Assembly (NCBI GenBank): GCA_002310035.1
Contig: DBYC01000039.1
Coordinates: 2,527 to 20,329, forward strand
From: a bacterium UBP6_UBA1196
GTDB taxonomy: Bacteria > UBP6 > UBA1177
Reading direction: 5' to 3'
DNA: 17,803 nucleotides
Shown here: one piece after another, positions 1 through 7,038 of the stretch
Numbering within the stretch: the first letter of the stretch is position 1
Layout: every line of letters starts with the position of its first letter
The notes under the pieces: model-generated
What the model was told of the DNA's origin: nothing
Seen by the model: only the letters and a program-made list of their open reading frames with translations
Databases searched by the model: none
Made by a program: the position numbers and the translations under genes

Positions 1-366
1 TTCACATTTTACGGAACGAACACTCCGGTCGGCGGAGCAGAAATGTTCGCCGCGATAACAAGCCCTGAAAAGATCAAGGCGGTCCAGGAAGTTTTTGAGA
101 AGGCAGTCGACGAGATCAGAAGCGGAAAACTTGTCGAAGAACGCCTGAACGAAACCAAAAACACCCTTGCCACAAACTTCGCGAAAGTTCTCCAGAGCAG
201 CAGCTTCTACGCAAAAAATATGGCTGTCGAAGAAGTTTTGGGAATAAAAGCAGGCACTTACCTCAGGCAACTTGAAATCATAAACTCTATCACTCCCGAA
301 ATGATCTGCGCAGCCGCCGAAAAGTGGCTCAAAAAAGGGACCTGGATCCTGAGCGGCGCGGTCTAA
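1..366 (+). CDS. M16-family zinc peptidase, C-terminal fragment (5' end outside window)
   Basis: The frame is open from base 1 to a TAA at 364-366 and gives 121 residues without a credible internal start, so this is the end of a longer gene. The sequence resembles the C-terminal, non-catalytic half of M16 (insulinase / processing-peptidase) proteins. It opens with an F-x-F-Y-G strand and a Gly-Gly pair, continues with a long helix in which VDEIRSGKLVEERLNETK matches the usual 'I..l..G.lteeEl..ak' pattern, and ends with an ITPEMICAAAEKWL helix and a closing strand. In M16 enzymes this half completes the substrate chamber, while the HxxEH zinc site lies in the N-terminal half, which is not visible. 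Whether the protein is an active protease or an inactive partner subunit cannot be told. The family call is from pattern memory and fairly secure; the substrate is unknown. Confidence 0.72.
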   Translation, partial: FTFYGTNTPVGGAEMFAAITSPEKIKAVQEVFEKAVDEIRSGKLVEERLNETKNTLATNFAKVLQSSSFYAKNMAVEEVLGIKAGTYLRQLEIINSITPEMICAAAEKWLKKGTWILSGAV

Positions 367-385
367 ATTACGCATAATTACGCAT
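366..385. repeat. Two perfect tandem copies of a 10-bp unit
   Basis: AATTACGCAT occurs at 366-375 and again at 376-385, directly after the stop codon of the M16 gene and about 50 bp upstream of the promoter at 434-461. It could be an operator for the downstream gene or a chance duplication. It does not form a hairpin and is not followed by a T-run, so it is not an obvious terminator. Confidence 0.6.
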
Positions 386-433
386 AACTTTATGAAAAAT
401 CAGCAAAACTTAGTGGGGATTTTAATAAAAAAT

Positions 434-461
434 TTGCAAAAAAACTTTTTCTGACTATAAT
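434..461 (+). promoter_or_regulatory. Sigma-70-type promoter for the gene at 498
   Basis: TTGCAA (434-439) and a perfect TATAAT (456-461) are separated by 16 bp. The expected transcript start lies near 468-470. It gives a roughly 30-nt leader, very rich in T, ending in the GGAGG ribosome-binding site at 488-492. The arrangement resembles the promoter at 6939-6966, which drives the other exported linker protein. Confidence 0.72.
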
Positions 462-497
462 TGCGCCCGTTATTTTTTTGTTTTATTGGAGGAAAGA

Positions 498-1793
498 ATG
501 AAACGCTTTTTATTTTTGATTTCGATTTTATTCGTTTTCACGGCGTTGACAGCTCAGGAAGCTCCTGCAGAAGCACCGGCTGCTGACGCAAACCAGCCCG
601 CTGCAGCTGAACAGCCTGCGCAACCGGCAGAAGCACCTGCTGCTGAACAGCCTGCACAACCGGCAGAAGCTCCGGCAGCTGAGCAGCCCGCAGAAGCTCC
701 GAAAGAAGAAGCTCCTGCAGAAGCGCCTGCTGAAGCTCCGAAAGAAGAAGCTCCGGCAGAAGCACCTGCTGAAGAACCCGCAAAAGAAGAAGCACCGGCT
801 GCTGATGCAGCGGCAGAAGCTCCGGCAGAAGCACCTGCTGAAGCTGCTCCGGCAGAAGCTGAACCGGCTGATCCGCGTCATTCCATCTATTTCAAGCCCC
901 AGCTTTCAGCAAGCTACATGCACAACCACTCGGTTGCAGGCAGAGTCGACGGCCACTACTTCCAGACGGATGCCAACATTGTTTTCAATTACAAGTACAA
1001 ACAGGACAAACACGAAGTCCTTACCGACCTCAACTGGAAAGAAGGCGTAAGCTACACTCCGGCATTTGACGGCTGGGTAATTGCAAACGACCTTTTCAAA
1101 GTTGATTTCCGTTACAATTACATGTTCCACAAGATCGCCGGTTACTACCTTAAAGCCGGCCTTGAAACACACTTCCTTCCCGGCTACGACTACCAGACGG
1201 ATGACTATGACTACAGAGTTAAAACCGATCCGTCGAGAGACAAAGACGGTGTAAGAAAATTCAAAACAACCGCTCCCGGCAAACCTCTCTACCTTACGGA
1301 AGGAACCGGTATCTTCGTTCGTCCGATCGAAAGGGAAGAGGCAAACCTTGAAATCTATGCCGGTCTTGCAGGCAGAGAAGTTTGGGTAGGCCACACAGCT
1401 GTTCTTGATGACGATGATACAACTGAGACGGTTCTTGAGTTCAAAGAGCTCAACACGGTTTATGAGCTTGGTGCTGAAGCAGGTCTTACGCTGAAAGGTT
1501 TCCTCAAAGAAAGAATCGTTGCCTATGATTTCATGGCAAGAGTCATTAAACCTTTCTATATGCCGGAAGATACCAAGGTCAACTATAGTGAAGACGGCAC
1601 CGCTGACGGATACAAGGAAATCGATTCGCTTCAGTTCGAAACCCGCCTCAGACTTGACTTCAATGTTCACAAATATGTTGCTTTCAACTATGAACTCAAT
1701 GTCAAGAGAGACTATGCAGTCATTCGTGACTGGCAGGTTTCAAACGCTCTTTATCTCTCGATATTCTACGAACTCGACAAGAAATTCAACTAA
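498..1793 (+). CDS. Exported protein with Ala/Pro/Glu-rich linker and beta-rich C-terminal domain (probable outer-membrane protein)
   Basis: The protein has 431 residues. I chose the ATG at 498 because GGAGG (488-492) sits 5 nt before it; a TTG at 486 in the same frame overlaps that site and is unlikely. Residues 1-19 form a Sec signal peptide (basic KR, hydrophobic core, likely cleavage between LTA and Q20). Residues 21-124 are almost only Ala, Pro, Glu and Gln in short imperfect repeats (AEQPAQPAEAP, KEEAPAEAP). Residues 126-431 are rich in alternating aromatic and polar strands (SIYFKPQLSASY, KVDFRYNYMF, YYLKAGLETHF, LYLSIFYEL), as in outer-membrane barrels. The stretch NWKEGVSYTP..DGW faintly recalls DUF3078-type proteins, but I would not assign that family. 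The linker could span the peptidoglycan. It is apparently monocistronic, with its own promoter, and faces miaA convergently. Function unknown. Confidence 0.8.
   Translation: MKRFLFLISILFVFTALTAQEAPAEAPAADANQPAAAEQPAQPAEAPAAEQPAQPAEAPAAEQPAEAPKEEAPAEAPAEAPKEEAPAEAPAEEPAKEEAPAADAAAEAPAEAPAEAAPAEAEPADPRHSIYFKPQLSASYMHNHSVAGRVDGHYFQTDANIVFNYKYKQDKHEVLTDLNWKEGVSYTPAFDGWVIANDLFKVDFRYNYMFHKIAGYYLKAGLETHFLPGYDYQTDDYDYRVKTDPSRDKDGVRKFKTTAPGKPLYLTEGTGIFVRPIEREEANLEIYAGLAGREVWVGHTAVLDDDDTTETVLEFKELNTVYELGAEAGLTLKGFLKERIVAYDFMARVIKPFYMPEDTKVNYSEDGTADGYKEIDSLQFETRLRLDFNVHKYVAFNYELNVKRDYAVIRDWQVSNALYLSIFYELDKKFN
558..869 (+). repeat. Low-complexity Ala/Pro/Glu/Gln coding repeat
   Basis: This stretch encodes residues 21-124 of the exported protein at 498. 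Imperfect repeats at the DNA level (variants of GCAGAAGCTCCGGC and AAAGAAGAAGCTCC) recur with unequal spacing, so the tract could change length by slippage or recombination. The unit is coding and variable, with no spacers of constant length, so it is not a CRISPR array. Confidence 0.85.
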
Positions 1794-1815
1794 TCGAAAT
1801 ATTTGAGATGTGTCG

Positions 1816-1837
1816 GAGACATTTCAGGAAACGTCTC
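1816..1837. terminator. Hairpin between convergent genes, possible bidirectional terminator
   Basis: GAGACATTT (1816-1824) pairs with AAACGTCTC (1829-1837) around the 4-nt loop CAGG. This gives nine pairs, one of them a G-T wobble on one strand. It lies between the stop of the exported protein (1793) and the stop of miaA (1837-1839), whose last base it includes. Neither side carries a clear T-run, so intrinsic termination is uncertain. Confidence 0.5.
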
Positions 1838-2736
1838 TACAGTTCAATGGATTTCAAAATTTCTTCAGGATTTTTCCACAAGATGTAATCACGGTTTCTT
1901 AACCATGTAAGTTGTCTTTTCGCCAGATGTCTCGTATTTTGCGCGATAAGTTCCTGAAGTTCTTCGATCGATGCAATTTCGCCTTTCAGATAGCGTTCCG
2001 TCTCGGCATATCCGATCGAGGCCAGCGCTTTGCAGTTTTCGGAAGTGAAACCTTTTCCGTTTACTCTGCGGACTTCGTCGATCAAACCTGAGTCAAGCAT
2101 GGTTTTTGTGCGGATATTGATCCTTTCGTAAAGGTTTTCGCGATTTATGCTGATACCAAAAACGATGGATTTGCCTTTGTAGGCGTTGATCCGCTCCATT
2201 TTGTTCCATTCTGAAAGGGTTTTTCCGGTCGTTTTAGCGACAAAAAGGCCCCGCTTTATCCGCTGCCTGTCGTTCGGAGAAGATATTTGCGAAGCCCATT
2301 CGGGATCGACTGCGCAAAGCTCGGCGAAAAGTTCAGCAGTTGAAAAATCGCTGAACTCTTTTTCAAATTTTTCTGTTGTTTCAGAATCGGTTTTCGGAAC
2401 CGGCGACAGTCCGTGTAGCAGGGCGTCTACATAAAAATTGGTGCCGCCGACGACAATCGGGGTTTTTCCCGATTTTTCGATTTTTTCTATTATCGGAAGT
2501 GCCGATTCTATGTAGATACCGGCGCTGATTTCGTCACTGAGGTCGCGGATCCCGATGAGATGATGCGGGATCCCTTCCATTTCTTCAGGTGTCGGAGCTG
2601 CCGAACCGATGACTAGATCCTTATAAATCTGGACAGAATCCGCTCCGATAATTTCGCCGTCGAGCTTTTTTGCAAGTTTGATTGAAAGGCTTGTTTTGCC
2701 TGATGCAGTGGGGCCTGAAATAAAAATAAGAGTCAT
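1837..2736 (-). CDS. miaA: tRNA dimethylallyltransferase MiaA
   Basis: The protein has 299 residues, the usual length for the family. MiaA transfers a dimethylallyl group to the N6 of A37 in tRNAs reading UNN codons, which supports accurate decoding; it acts in the cytoplasm. Visible motifs are the P-loop GPTASGKT (residues 8-15), GADSVQIYKD (31-40, usually ADS.QVY), the PHH segment (57-59), GGTNFYVDALL (97-107, usually GGTGLY) and NDRQRIKRGL (155-164). The C-terminal part carries AQNTRHLAKRQLTWLRNR, the typical tRNA-binding end. The start overlaps the stop of mutL by ATGA at 2733-2736, so the two are probably translationally coupled. MutL-MiaA adjacency is a common arrangement in bacteria. 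The Asn in GGTN instead of GGTG is a minor variation. The call is secure. Confidence 0.97.
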   Translation of the reverse strand: MTLIFISGPTASGKTSLSIKLAKKLDGEIIGADSVQIYKDLVIGSAAPTPEEMEGIPHHLIGIRDLSDEISAGIYIESALPIIEKIEKSGKTPIVVGGTNFYVDALLHGLSPVPKTDSETTEKFEKEFSDFSTAELFAELCAVDPEWASQISSPNDRQRIKRGLFVAKTTGKTLSEWNKMERINAYKGKSIVFGISINRENLYERINIRTKTMLDSGLIDEVRRVNGKGFTSENCKALASIGYAETERYLKGEIASIEELQELIAQNTRHLAKRQLTWLRNRDYILWKNPEEILKSIEL

Positions 2737-4634
2737 CGTCTCTGCACTTTTTTCTCGAATTCATTTTTGGTCAGAGTGAAAAAGAAAGGCCGGCCGTGCG
2801 GACACGAAATGAAATCGCTTTTGTTGACGGCATCAATAAGAGCGTCGATTTCCTCGTCAGCAAGGATATCGTTCTTTCTGACAGAGGCTTTGCACGCTTT
2901 TTGTGCCAGATGCGACATGAAAAACTGCTTCATTTCGAACGAATCGCCGTAAGCTGAAAATTCGCCGAGCATCTCTTTTATCACTTTCGTCCAGTCGGTC
3001 TCGAAACCGAGTGCCGGAGTAGCGCGGAGAGTCGCCGAGTTTTCGTCAAAAATGTCGATCACAAACCCTGATTCGCGGAATTTTCCGCCGTTTTCCTCCA
3101 AAGTCGCAATTTCTGAAGAGGAGAGTTTTATCAGAAGCGGAGCGATAAGTTCCTGTGAAAGGCCGTTTTTCATCGAAACCGCGTTCTGCAGTTTTGTGTA
3201 GGTTATTCTTTCATGCGCCGCATGCTGGTCAAGGAATACGATTTTATCCTTCATTTCAAGAACGAGATAAACTCCGAAAACAACGCCGATTTTTTTGTAA
3301 TCACGGAGCTTCATCGAAAAGAGATTTTCGTGATCCGGTCCGTTTTCGGGAACAACGATCCGCTCGTCGGTATTTTCGTCCCTCCGGACCGGAATATATT
3401 CCGGAGATTCCTCTCTGATTATAAGCCGGGTGGCGGACTGAGTGGCGTTTTTTTCGTATGAAAAGTCTGTGAAAGCCGCATTCTGTAAGGGTTTCAGCTG
3501 TATTTTCCCGTGAATGAGCCCGTCTTTTTCCGCACAACCTTGATTTGATGCGGGTTTTACGGCTTCTGGTTCAGGCTGATCATGTGAAAGCCGCGTCTCT
3601 GCTAGGTTTTCTGAGATCTGAGATTCATTGATTCCGGTGTTTTCCTGTCTGACCCTTATGGAATGCAGGGACTGCAGCATCGCCTCCTTTATTGTTTCAG
3701 TTACGAGCCCTGTGTTGACAAACCGGACTTCAAGTTTGGCGGGATGGACATTGACATCGACGAACCCGGGCTCGGTTTTTATGAAAAGCATGACAGGCGA
3801 TTTAAATTCGCCCCCTATCGCCTCTCTGAAAGTGCTGAAAACCGCAGCATTCACCGTTCTGTCGGAAACGATTCTGCCGTTCACGGCCGTTACCGAATGG
3901 TTGGGAACCTGTTCAGTCGGACTGGGAATGAACGCTTCGACCGAAACAGTGCCGGAATGCGAAACTTCGGCAAAACCGATGAAATCTTTGGGAATGCGCC
4001 AGACGGCAGCGATCCTTTCAAGTCTTGAGGCGGCAGCGCTGTATGTAAAAATTGTTTTCGAATCACTTTTGAAAGTAAAAGAGATATTGTGGTAACAAAC
4101 GGCGAAATTCGTGACGATCTCGCGTATTTTCGCGTATTCGGTCCGCTCTTCCTTCAGGAATTTCCTGCGGGCCGATATGTTGAAAAATATATCGTCGGCG
4201 ACGATTTCAGTTCCTTTCGGCATAGAAAGGGGAAAATTTTTCAGAATCGCACCGTTTTTTGTTTCGATTTTGAAGCCGTCGCCATGGCTTTGTGCGCTTG
4301 CGATCGAGAATTTCGTTACAGCGGCGATTGACGGTACCGCTTCACCGCGGAAGCCCATTGTTCCGATGGATTCAAGATCTTCGATCGATGAAAGTTTGCT
4401 TGTCGCATGATTTTCGAGCGACATGAAAATATCGTCTTCGCTCATTCCGCAGCCGTCATCGCGGACGCAGATATGTTTTTTCCCGCCTTCCGTGATTTCG
4501 ACAGTTATGTTTTTTGCTCCTGCGTCAATGCTGTTTTCGATGAGTTCCTTCACGATAGAAGCCGGTCTTTCGACAACTTCGCCCGCTGCGATTTTGTTGA
4601 TTATGGTTTCAGAAAGATGTCTTATTTTTCCCAT
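2733..4634 (-). CDS. mutL: DNA mismatch repair protein MutL (endonuclease type)
   Basis: The protein has 633 residues. It is the mismatch-repair mediator that links MutS to strand incision and excision. The GHKL ATPase N-terminus is complete: NKIAAGEVVERPASIVKEL (13-31) with catalytic Glu30 and Asn34, DDGCGM (59-64), GFRGEAV (94-100) and VNVHPAKLEVRF (294-305). A low-complexity linker covers about 335-435. The C-terminal domain carries the metal-dependent endonuclease signature DQHAAHE (469-475), ACKASVRKND (580-589) and CPHGRP (611-616), plus QELIAP (494-499), which resembles the beta-clamp-binding motif of Bacillus MutL. The canonical DQHA-x2-E-x4-E motif ends in Thr480 here instead of Glu, but the expected metal ligands His471, Glu475, Cys611 and His613 remain, so nicking activity is likely. 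It starts 2 nt after the stop of the upstream membrane protein and overlaps miaA by 4 nt. Confidence 0.97.
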   Translation of the reverse strand: MGKIRHLSETIINKIAAGEVVERPASIVKELIENSIDAGAKNITVEITEGGKKHICVRDDGCGMSEDDIFMSLENHATSKLSSIEDLESIGTMGFRGEAVPSIAAVTKFSIASAQSHGDGFKIETKNGAILKNFPLSMPKGTEIVADDIFFNISARRKFLKEERTEYAKIREIVTNFAVCYHNISFTFKSDSKTIFTYSAAASRLERIAAVWRIPKDFIGFAEVSHSGTVSVEAFIPSPTEQVPNHSVTAVNGRIVSDRTVNAAVFSTFREAIGGEFKSPVMLFIKTEPGFVDVNVHPAKLEVRFVNTGLVTETIKEAMLQSLHSIRVRQENTGINESQISENLAETRLSHDQPEPEAVKPASNQGCAEKDGLIHGKIQLKPLQNAAFTDFSYEKNATQSATRLIIREESPEYIPVRRDENTDERIVVPENGPDHENLFSMKLRDYKKIGVVFGVYLVLEMKDKIVFLDQHAAHERITYTKLQNAVSMKNGLSQELIAPLLIKLSSSEIATLEENGGKFRESGFVIDIFDENSATLRATPALGFETDWTKVIKEMLGEFSAYGDSFEMKQFFMSHLAQKACKASVRKNDILADEEIDALIDAVNKSDFISCPHGRPFFFTLTKNEFEKKVQRR

Positions 4635-4636
4635 GA

Positions 4637-5920
4637 TTATGCCAGATTGTTAAGGAAATATAATAAGCCGAGTATGAACAGCGCATAAAACGCGAGCGCG
4701 CCGAAAACCATGGCCCGCTGCTTTGCAAGTGAATTTGAGATAAGCTCGCCGTCTTCATCGACAACGACCTTGATCCTTTTCAACATGGAATATCCGAAAA
4801 TTATCATTCCCAGAACCGACGAAATTATGAGGATCGTGCGGTAAAGCGCGAGTTCAGACTTTTTCGCGGCGATAAAATCATGTTCGAGTTTCTCGCCTGA
4901 AAATATTTTGGAAAGCGGCTGGAAAATCGCCGAGTTGTATGAAGTTACGAAAAATCTCCGCGCTTTTTCCGGAAATTCAGGCAGTGTTTTTGCCAGCGAA
5001 GAGTAGTAGGGATCGTTGATCTTGCCGAAAATCTCGTCCGATTTGGAATAAACCGCGAACATCGTTCCGGGACTTGCCGAATTCATGCTCGCCTGAACAG
5101 TGTCGCACTTTGAATAAACTTCCGGAAGAGTAATTCCTTCGTAGTTCACCGAAATCACGTCTGTGCCGGCCCATTTCCCCTGGCTGAAACAGTCGATGTG
5201 AGCAGTCCTGACGCTGGAAAGCGATGAAAGGGCAAGCGATTTTCCGATTTTCGTGAATTTGAACATTTTGCCGGAGTAAGGAATTGGAACGAATGCGCTT
5301 TCGCCGTTTTCAAAAGCGATATCGACTCCCTGATCCTTTCCGAAAACAGCGGAAAATTTCATAAATCCGCCGGAAAGTTCATGCCTCTCGCCGTTCAAAA
5401 AAAACGAAGGATCTTCGCACGGTTTTCCGTCTTTCGTGCAGTAAAGGCCGACGGTAGTCTCAAATTCGGAAACTGCTCTGAAATTTTCGGGCAGAAGATA
5501 GATTTTTCTGCCGTCAAAATCGAGAGGCGCTCTGACATTCTTTGCTTCCTGTATCGAAATGCCGGCCGGTTTCTGCGGAACGAATGGGGAATTCGCAATA
5601 TCGCTGTATTTCAGCGGAAAAACCGCCTCCGTTTTTCCGAAAACGACCTTTATTTCGCGCAGATCGGGACGCAGGTCAATGAGCTGCGAAGGCTGTTTCA
5701 CGCCGTTTACAAAAATTTCCGGAGAAAAAACCAGTTCTCCGTCGCGGGCGAGCACTTTGACGAGCGCTTTTGATCCCGGAGCGGTCGAATCGCCGTAAAG
5801 ATAGATAAAATAGTTGTATTTTTCCATCTGTGCGTTCACGAAAAGACAGAGTGATACAAATGCGGCGAGACAAGTTATGAATGTGATGATTCTTAGCGGG
5901 GAAATTTTTTGAGGTATCAT
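4637..5920 (-). CDS. Membrane protein of unknown function with large extracytoplasmic domain
   Basis: The protein has 427 residues and I do not recognise its family. A hydrophobic N-terminal segment (about 10-30) could be an uncleaved anchor. Residues 31-358 are a long, mainly polar and beta-rich region. Two parts of it (about 35-105 and 155-215) each have strand patterns with F.NG elements (IFVNGVKQ, FFLNGERH) and read like a repeated Ig-like or macroglobulin-like module. A Cys161/Cys167 pair (CTKDGKPC) could form a disulfide outside the cytoplasm. Two further TM segments follow at about 360-380 and 403-424, separated by a short charged loop (KRIKVVVDEDGE). The start overlaps the stop of the upstream GAF gene by ATGA at 5917-5920, and mutL begins 2 nt after its stop, so it belongs to this operon. 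No catalytic motif is visible. Module repetition is inference. Confidence 0.82.
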   Translation of the reverse strand: MIPQKISPLRIITFITCLAAFVSLCLFVNAQMEKYNYFIYLYGDSTAPGSKALVKVLARDGELVFSPEIFVNGVKQPSQLIDLRPDLREIKVVFGKTEAVFPLKYSDIANSPFVPQKPAGISIQEAKNVRAPLDFDGRKIYLLPENFRAVSEFETTVGLYCTKDGKPCEDPSFFLNGERHELSGGFMKFSAVFGKDQGVDIAFENGESAFVPIPYSGKMFKFTKIGKSLALSSLSSVRTAHIDCFSQGKWAGTDVISVNYEGITLPEVYSKCDTVQASMNSASPGTMFAVYSKSDEIFGKINDPYYSSLAKTLPEFPEKARRFFVTSYNSAIFQPLSKIFSGEKLEHDFIAAKKSELALYRTILIISSVLGMIIFGYSMLKRIKVVVDEDGELISNSLAKQRAMVFGALAFYALFILGLLYFLNNLA

Positions 5921-6810
5921 TGATGGGCTACGTTGTTCTTCAATGATTTTACATATTTAGTCAGTTTGTTTATGTAGAGATAAGGCTCCAGGACTGCAAG
6001 AAGCTCGTTGGCTTTTTCATAGTCGTCGTTATCGAAAAGAAGCGAAACCATTTTGTCGGAAAGGTTGAAAACTCCGGCAATTTTTTTGTTCAGGAAGATC
6101 GGAAGCGACATGAAATAGTCTTTTGCATAGCCCGAACCTGATTTTTTGAAGCGCGGGTCGTTGTCAATGTTCTCGACAAAAATCGGTTTCATAGTATTGA
6201 CGACAGTCCACGCAACATTGTCGCATGGCGGGATCTCGATTCCGATGATCGCTTTTTTTGTGGCAGCTTCGACAACGAGATTCCCTTTTTCATTGAGCAG
6301 CATGATAGATCCGCGTTCGGCATAGAGGATGTCAAGACTCATGTCGAGCACTTCCGCGAGGAACTTTCTGAAATCAAGAGCCGATCTTTTGAATGCGGCG
6401 GTTGTCTCCTCTCTGTATTTTTTTACCACGAGGTTTCTGTGCGCCTCGGCCAGAGCTGCCATAGTTCTGATCGTCTGAGGAGCTGTCATTCTGAAATTGA
6501 GAAGTCCGCAGTGGAAATATTTTTCTGGATGCTTGACCTCATTGACCCAGTCTTTGAACTTCGAGTCGACCGCGGAGAGGACGATTGTCGGGATGAAATT
6601 GAGATAACACGAATTGTGGTATTCGACCAGATTCAGGATCTGCGAGTAGTTGTCCTCAACTATGAAAACCTGATTCACCGACCTGTGTTCGTTCACGATG
6701 TCGTCAATGTTGACATTCGAGTGGATCCAGCCTTCGTTTTCGATGATTTTGATGATCTCATCTTCAATGTCTTTGTTTCTGATTGCAGTGCAGATTTTTA
6801 AATTTTTCAT
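5917..6810 (-). CDS. GAF-domain protein with a receiver-like N-terminal domain
   Basis: The protein has 297 residues, and GGAGG (as CCTCC at 6815-6819) stands 4 nt before its ATG. Residues 145-285 look like a GAF domain, with ILYAERGSIMLLNEKGNLVVEAA (161-183), the middle element GIEIPPCDNVAWTVVNTMKP, and a closing LPIFLNKKIAGVFNLSDK strand pair. GAF domains bind small molecules, cyclic nucleotides or partner proteins; the ligand here cannot be predicted. Residues 1-125 have the alternating strand-helix pattern of a response-regulator receiver (LKICTAI, QVFIVEDN, FIPTIVLSA, YFHCGLL), but I do not see the full acidic cluster or the conserved Lys, so phosphorylation is doubtful. No output domain follows, which suggests signalling by protein contact. 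It is the first gene of the operon with the membrane protein, mutL and miaA. Confidence 0.8.
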   Translation of the reverse strand: MKNLKICTAIRNKDIEDEIIKIIENEGWIHSNVNIDDIVNEHRSVNQVFIVEDNYSQILNLVEYHNSCYLNFIPTIVLSAVDSKFKDWVNEVKHPEKYFHCGLLNFRMTAPQTIRTMAALAEAHRNLVVKKYREETTAAFKRSALDFRKFLAEVLDMSLDILYAERGSIMLLNEKGNLVVEAATKKAIIGIEIPPCDNVAWTVVNTMKPIFVENIDNDPRFKKSGSGYAKDYFMSLPIFLNKKIAGVFNLSDKMVSLLFDNDDYEKANELLAVLEPYLYINKLTKYVKSLKNNVAHQ

Positions 6811-6836
6811 GGAGCCTCCGAAAAATTAAACGCCAA

Positions 6837-6864
6837 AGTATATTTATTATCGGGATTACGGCAA
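6837..6864 (-). promoter_or_regulatory. Candidate promoter for the GAF-mutL-miaA operon
   Basis: Read on the minus strand, TTGCCG (6864-6859) and TATACT (6842-6837) are separated by 16 bp. The expected start is near 6830, about 20 nt upstream of the GAF-protein ATG with its GGAGG site. The spacing matches several other promoters in the window. The -35 box matches consensus at four of six positions. Confidence 0.55.
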
Positions 6865-6895
6865 GTTTTTACGCTGTTTTTCCGCGTTTTTCCGC
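6865..6895. repeat. Three 10-bp direct repeats between divergent promoters
   Basis: GTTTTTCCGC occurs in perfect tandem at 6876-6885 and 6886-6895, and a one-mismatch copy GTTTTTACGC lies at 6865-6874, one base away. The block abuts the -35 box of the minus-strand promoter and lies 43 bp from the -35 box of the plus-strand promoter at 6939. Same-face, one-helical-turn spacing fits protein binding or an UP-like element, but this is inference. Confidence 0.6.
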
Positions 6896-6938
6896 ATATT
6901 GCCCGGAACGGCTTTTTTCAGCGGCATAGCGGCGCTTT

Positions 6939-6966
6939 TTGAAAAAAACTTTTAATCAACTATAAT
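6939..6966 (+). promoter_or_regulatory. Sigma-70-type promoter for the gene at 7039
   Basis: TTGAAA (6939-6944) and a perfect TATAAT (6961-6966) are 16 bp apart. The run of A's just after the -35 box, leading into CTTTT and then the -10 box, resembles the promoter at 434-461. The predicted transcript begins near 6973 and includes the leader hairpin at 6980-7027. Confidence 0.75.
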
Positions 6967-6979
6967 AAAACAGTTCGTT

Positions 6980-7027
6980 CGGCGATTCGGAGACGAGATG
7001 AAATGTTTCGGACGGATTGCCGTTTTT
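6980..7027 (+). promoter_or_regulatory. Leader hairpin followed by T5, attenuator-like
   Basis: CGGCGATTCG (6980-6989) pairs with CGGATTGCCG (7013-7022) over ten positions including two G-U wobbles. An inner helix pairs GAGAC (6990-6994) with GTTTC (7005-7009). TTTTT follows at 7023-7027, and the AGGAGG ribosome-binding site begins at the next base (7028-7033). The structure could terminate transcription, stabilise the mRNA or control access to the ribosome-binding site. Formation in the cell is inferred from pairing only. Confidence 0.45.
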
Positions 7028-7038
7028 AGGAGGTTGTT

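Noticed and set aside
486..497. TTG start four codons upstream of the exported protein's ATG
   Set aside because: The TTG overlaps the GGAGG ribosome-binding site; the ATG at 498 has ideal spacing and begins a normal signal peptide.
558..869. Possible CRISPR-like repeat block
   Set aside because: Units are short, imperfect and coding, with no unique spacers of even length and no cas genes nearby.
528..881. Minus-strand frames rich in Cys/Arg/Ser/Phe or Leu/Gln opposite the Ala/Pro/Glu tract
   Set aside because: Low-complexity by-products of the GCN/CCN/GAA repeats on the plus strand.
906..1670. A 254-residue open frame on the minus strand inside the exported protein gene at 498
   Set aside because: It is a shadow of a real gene: the plus-strand gene has a signal peptide, a strong ribosome-binding site and a promoter, while the minus-strand frame has no ribosome-binding site and no recognisable protein features.
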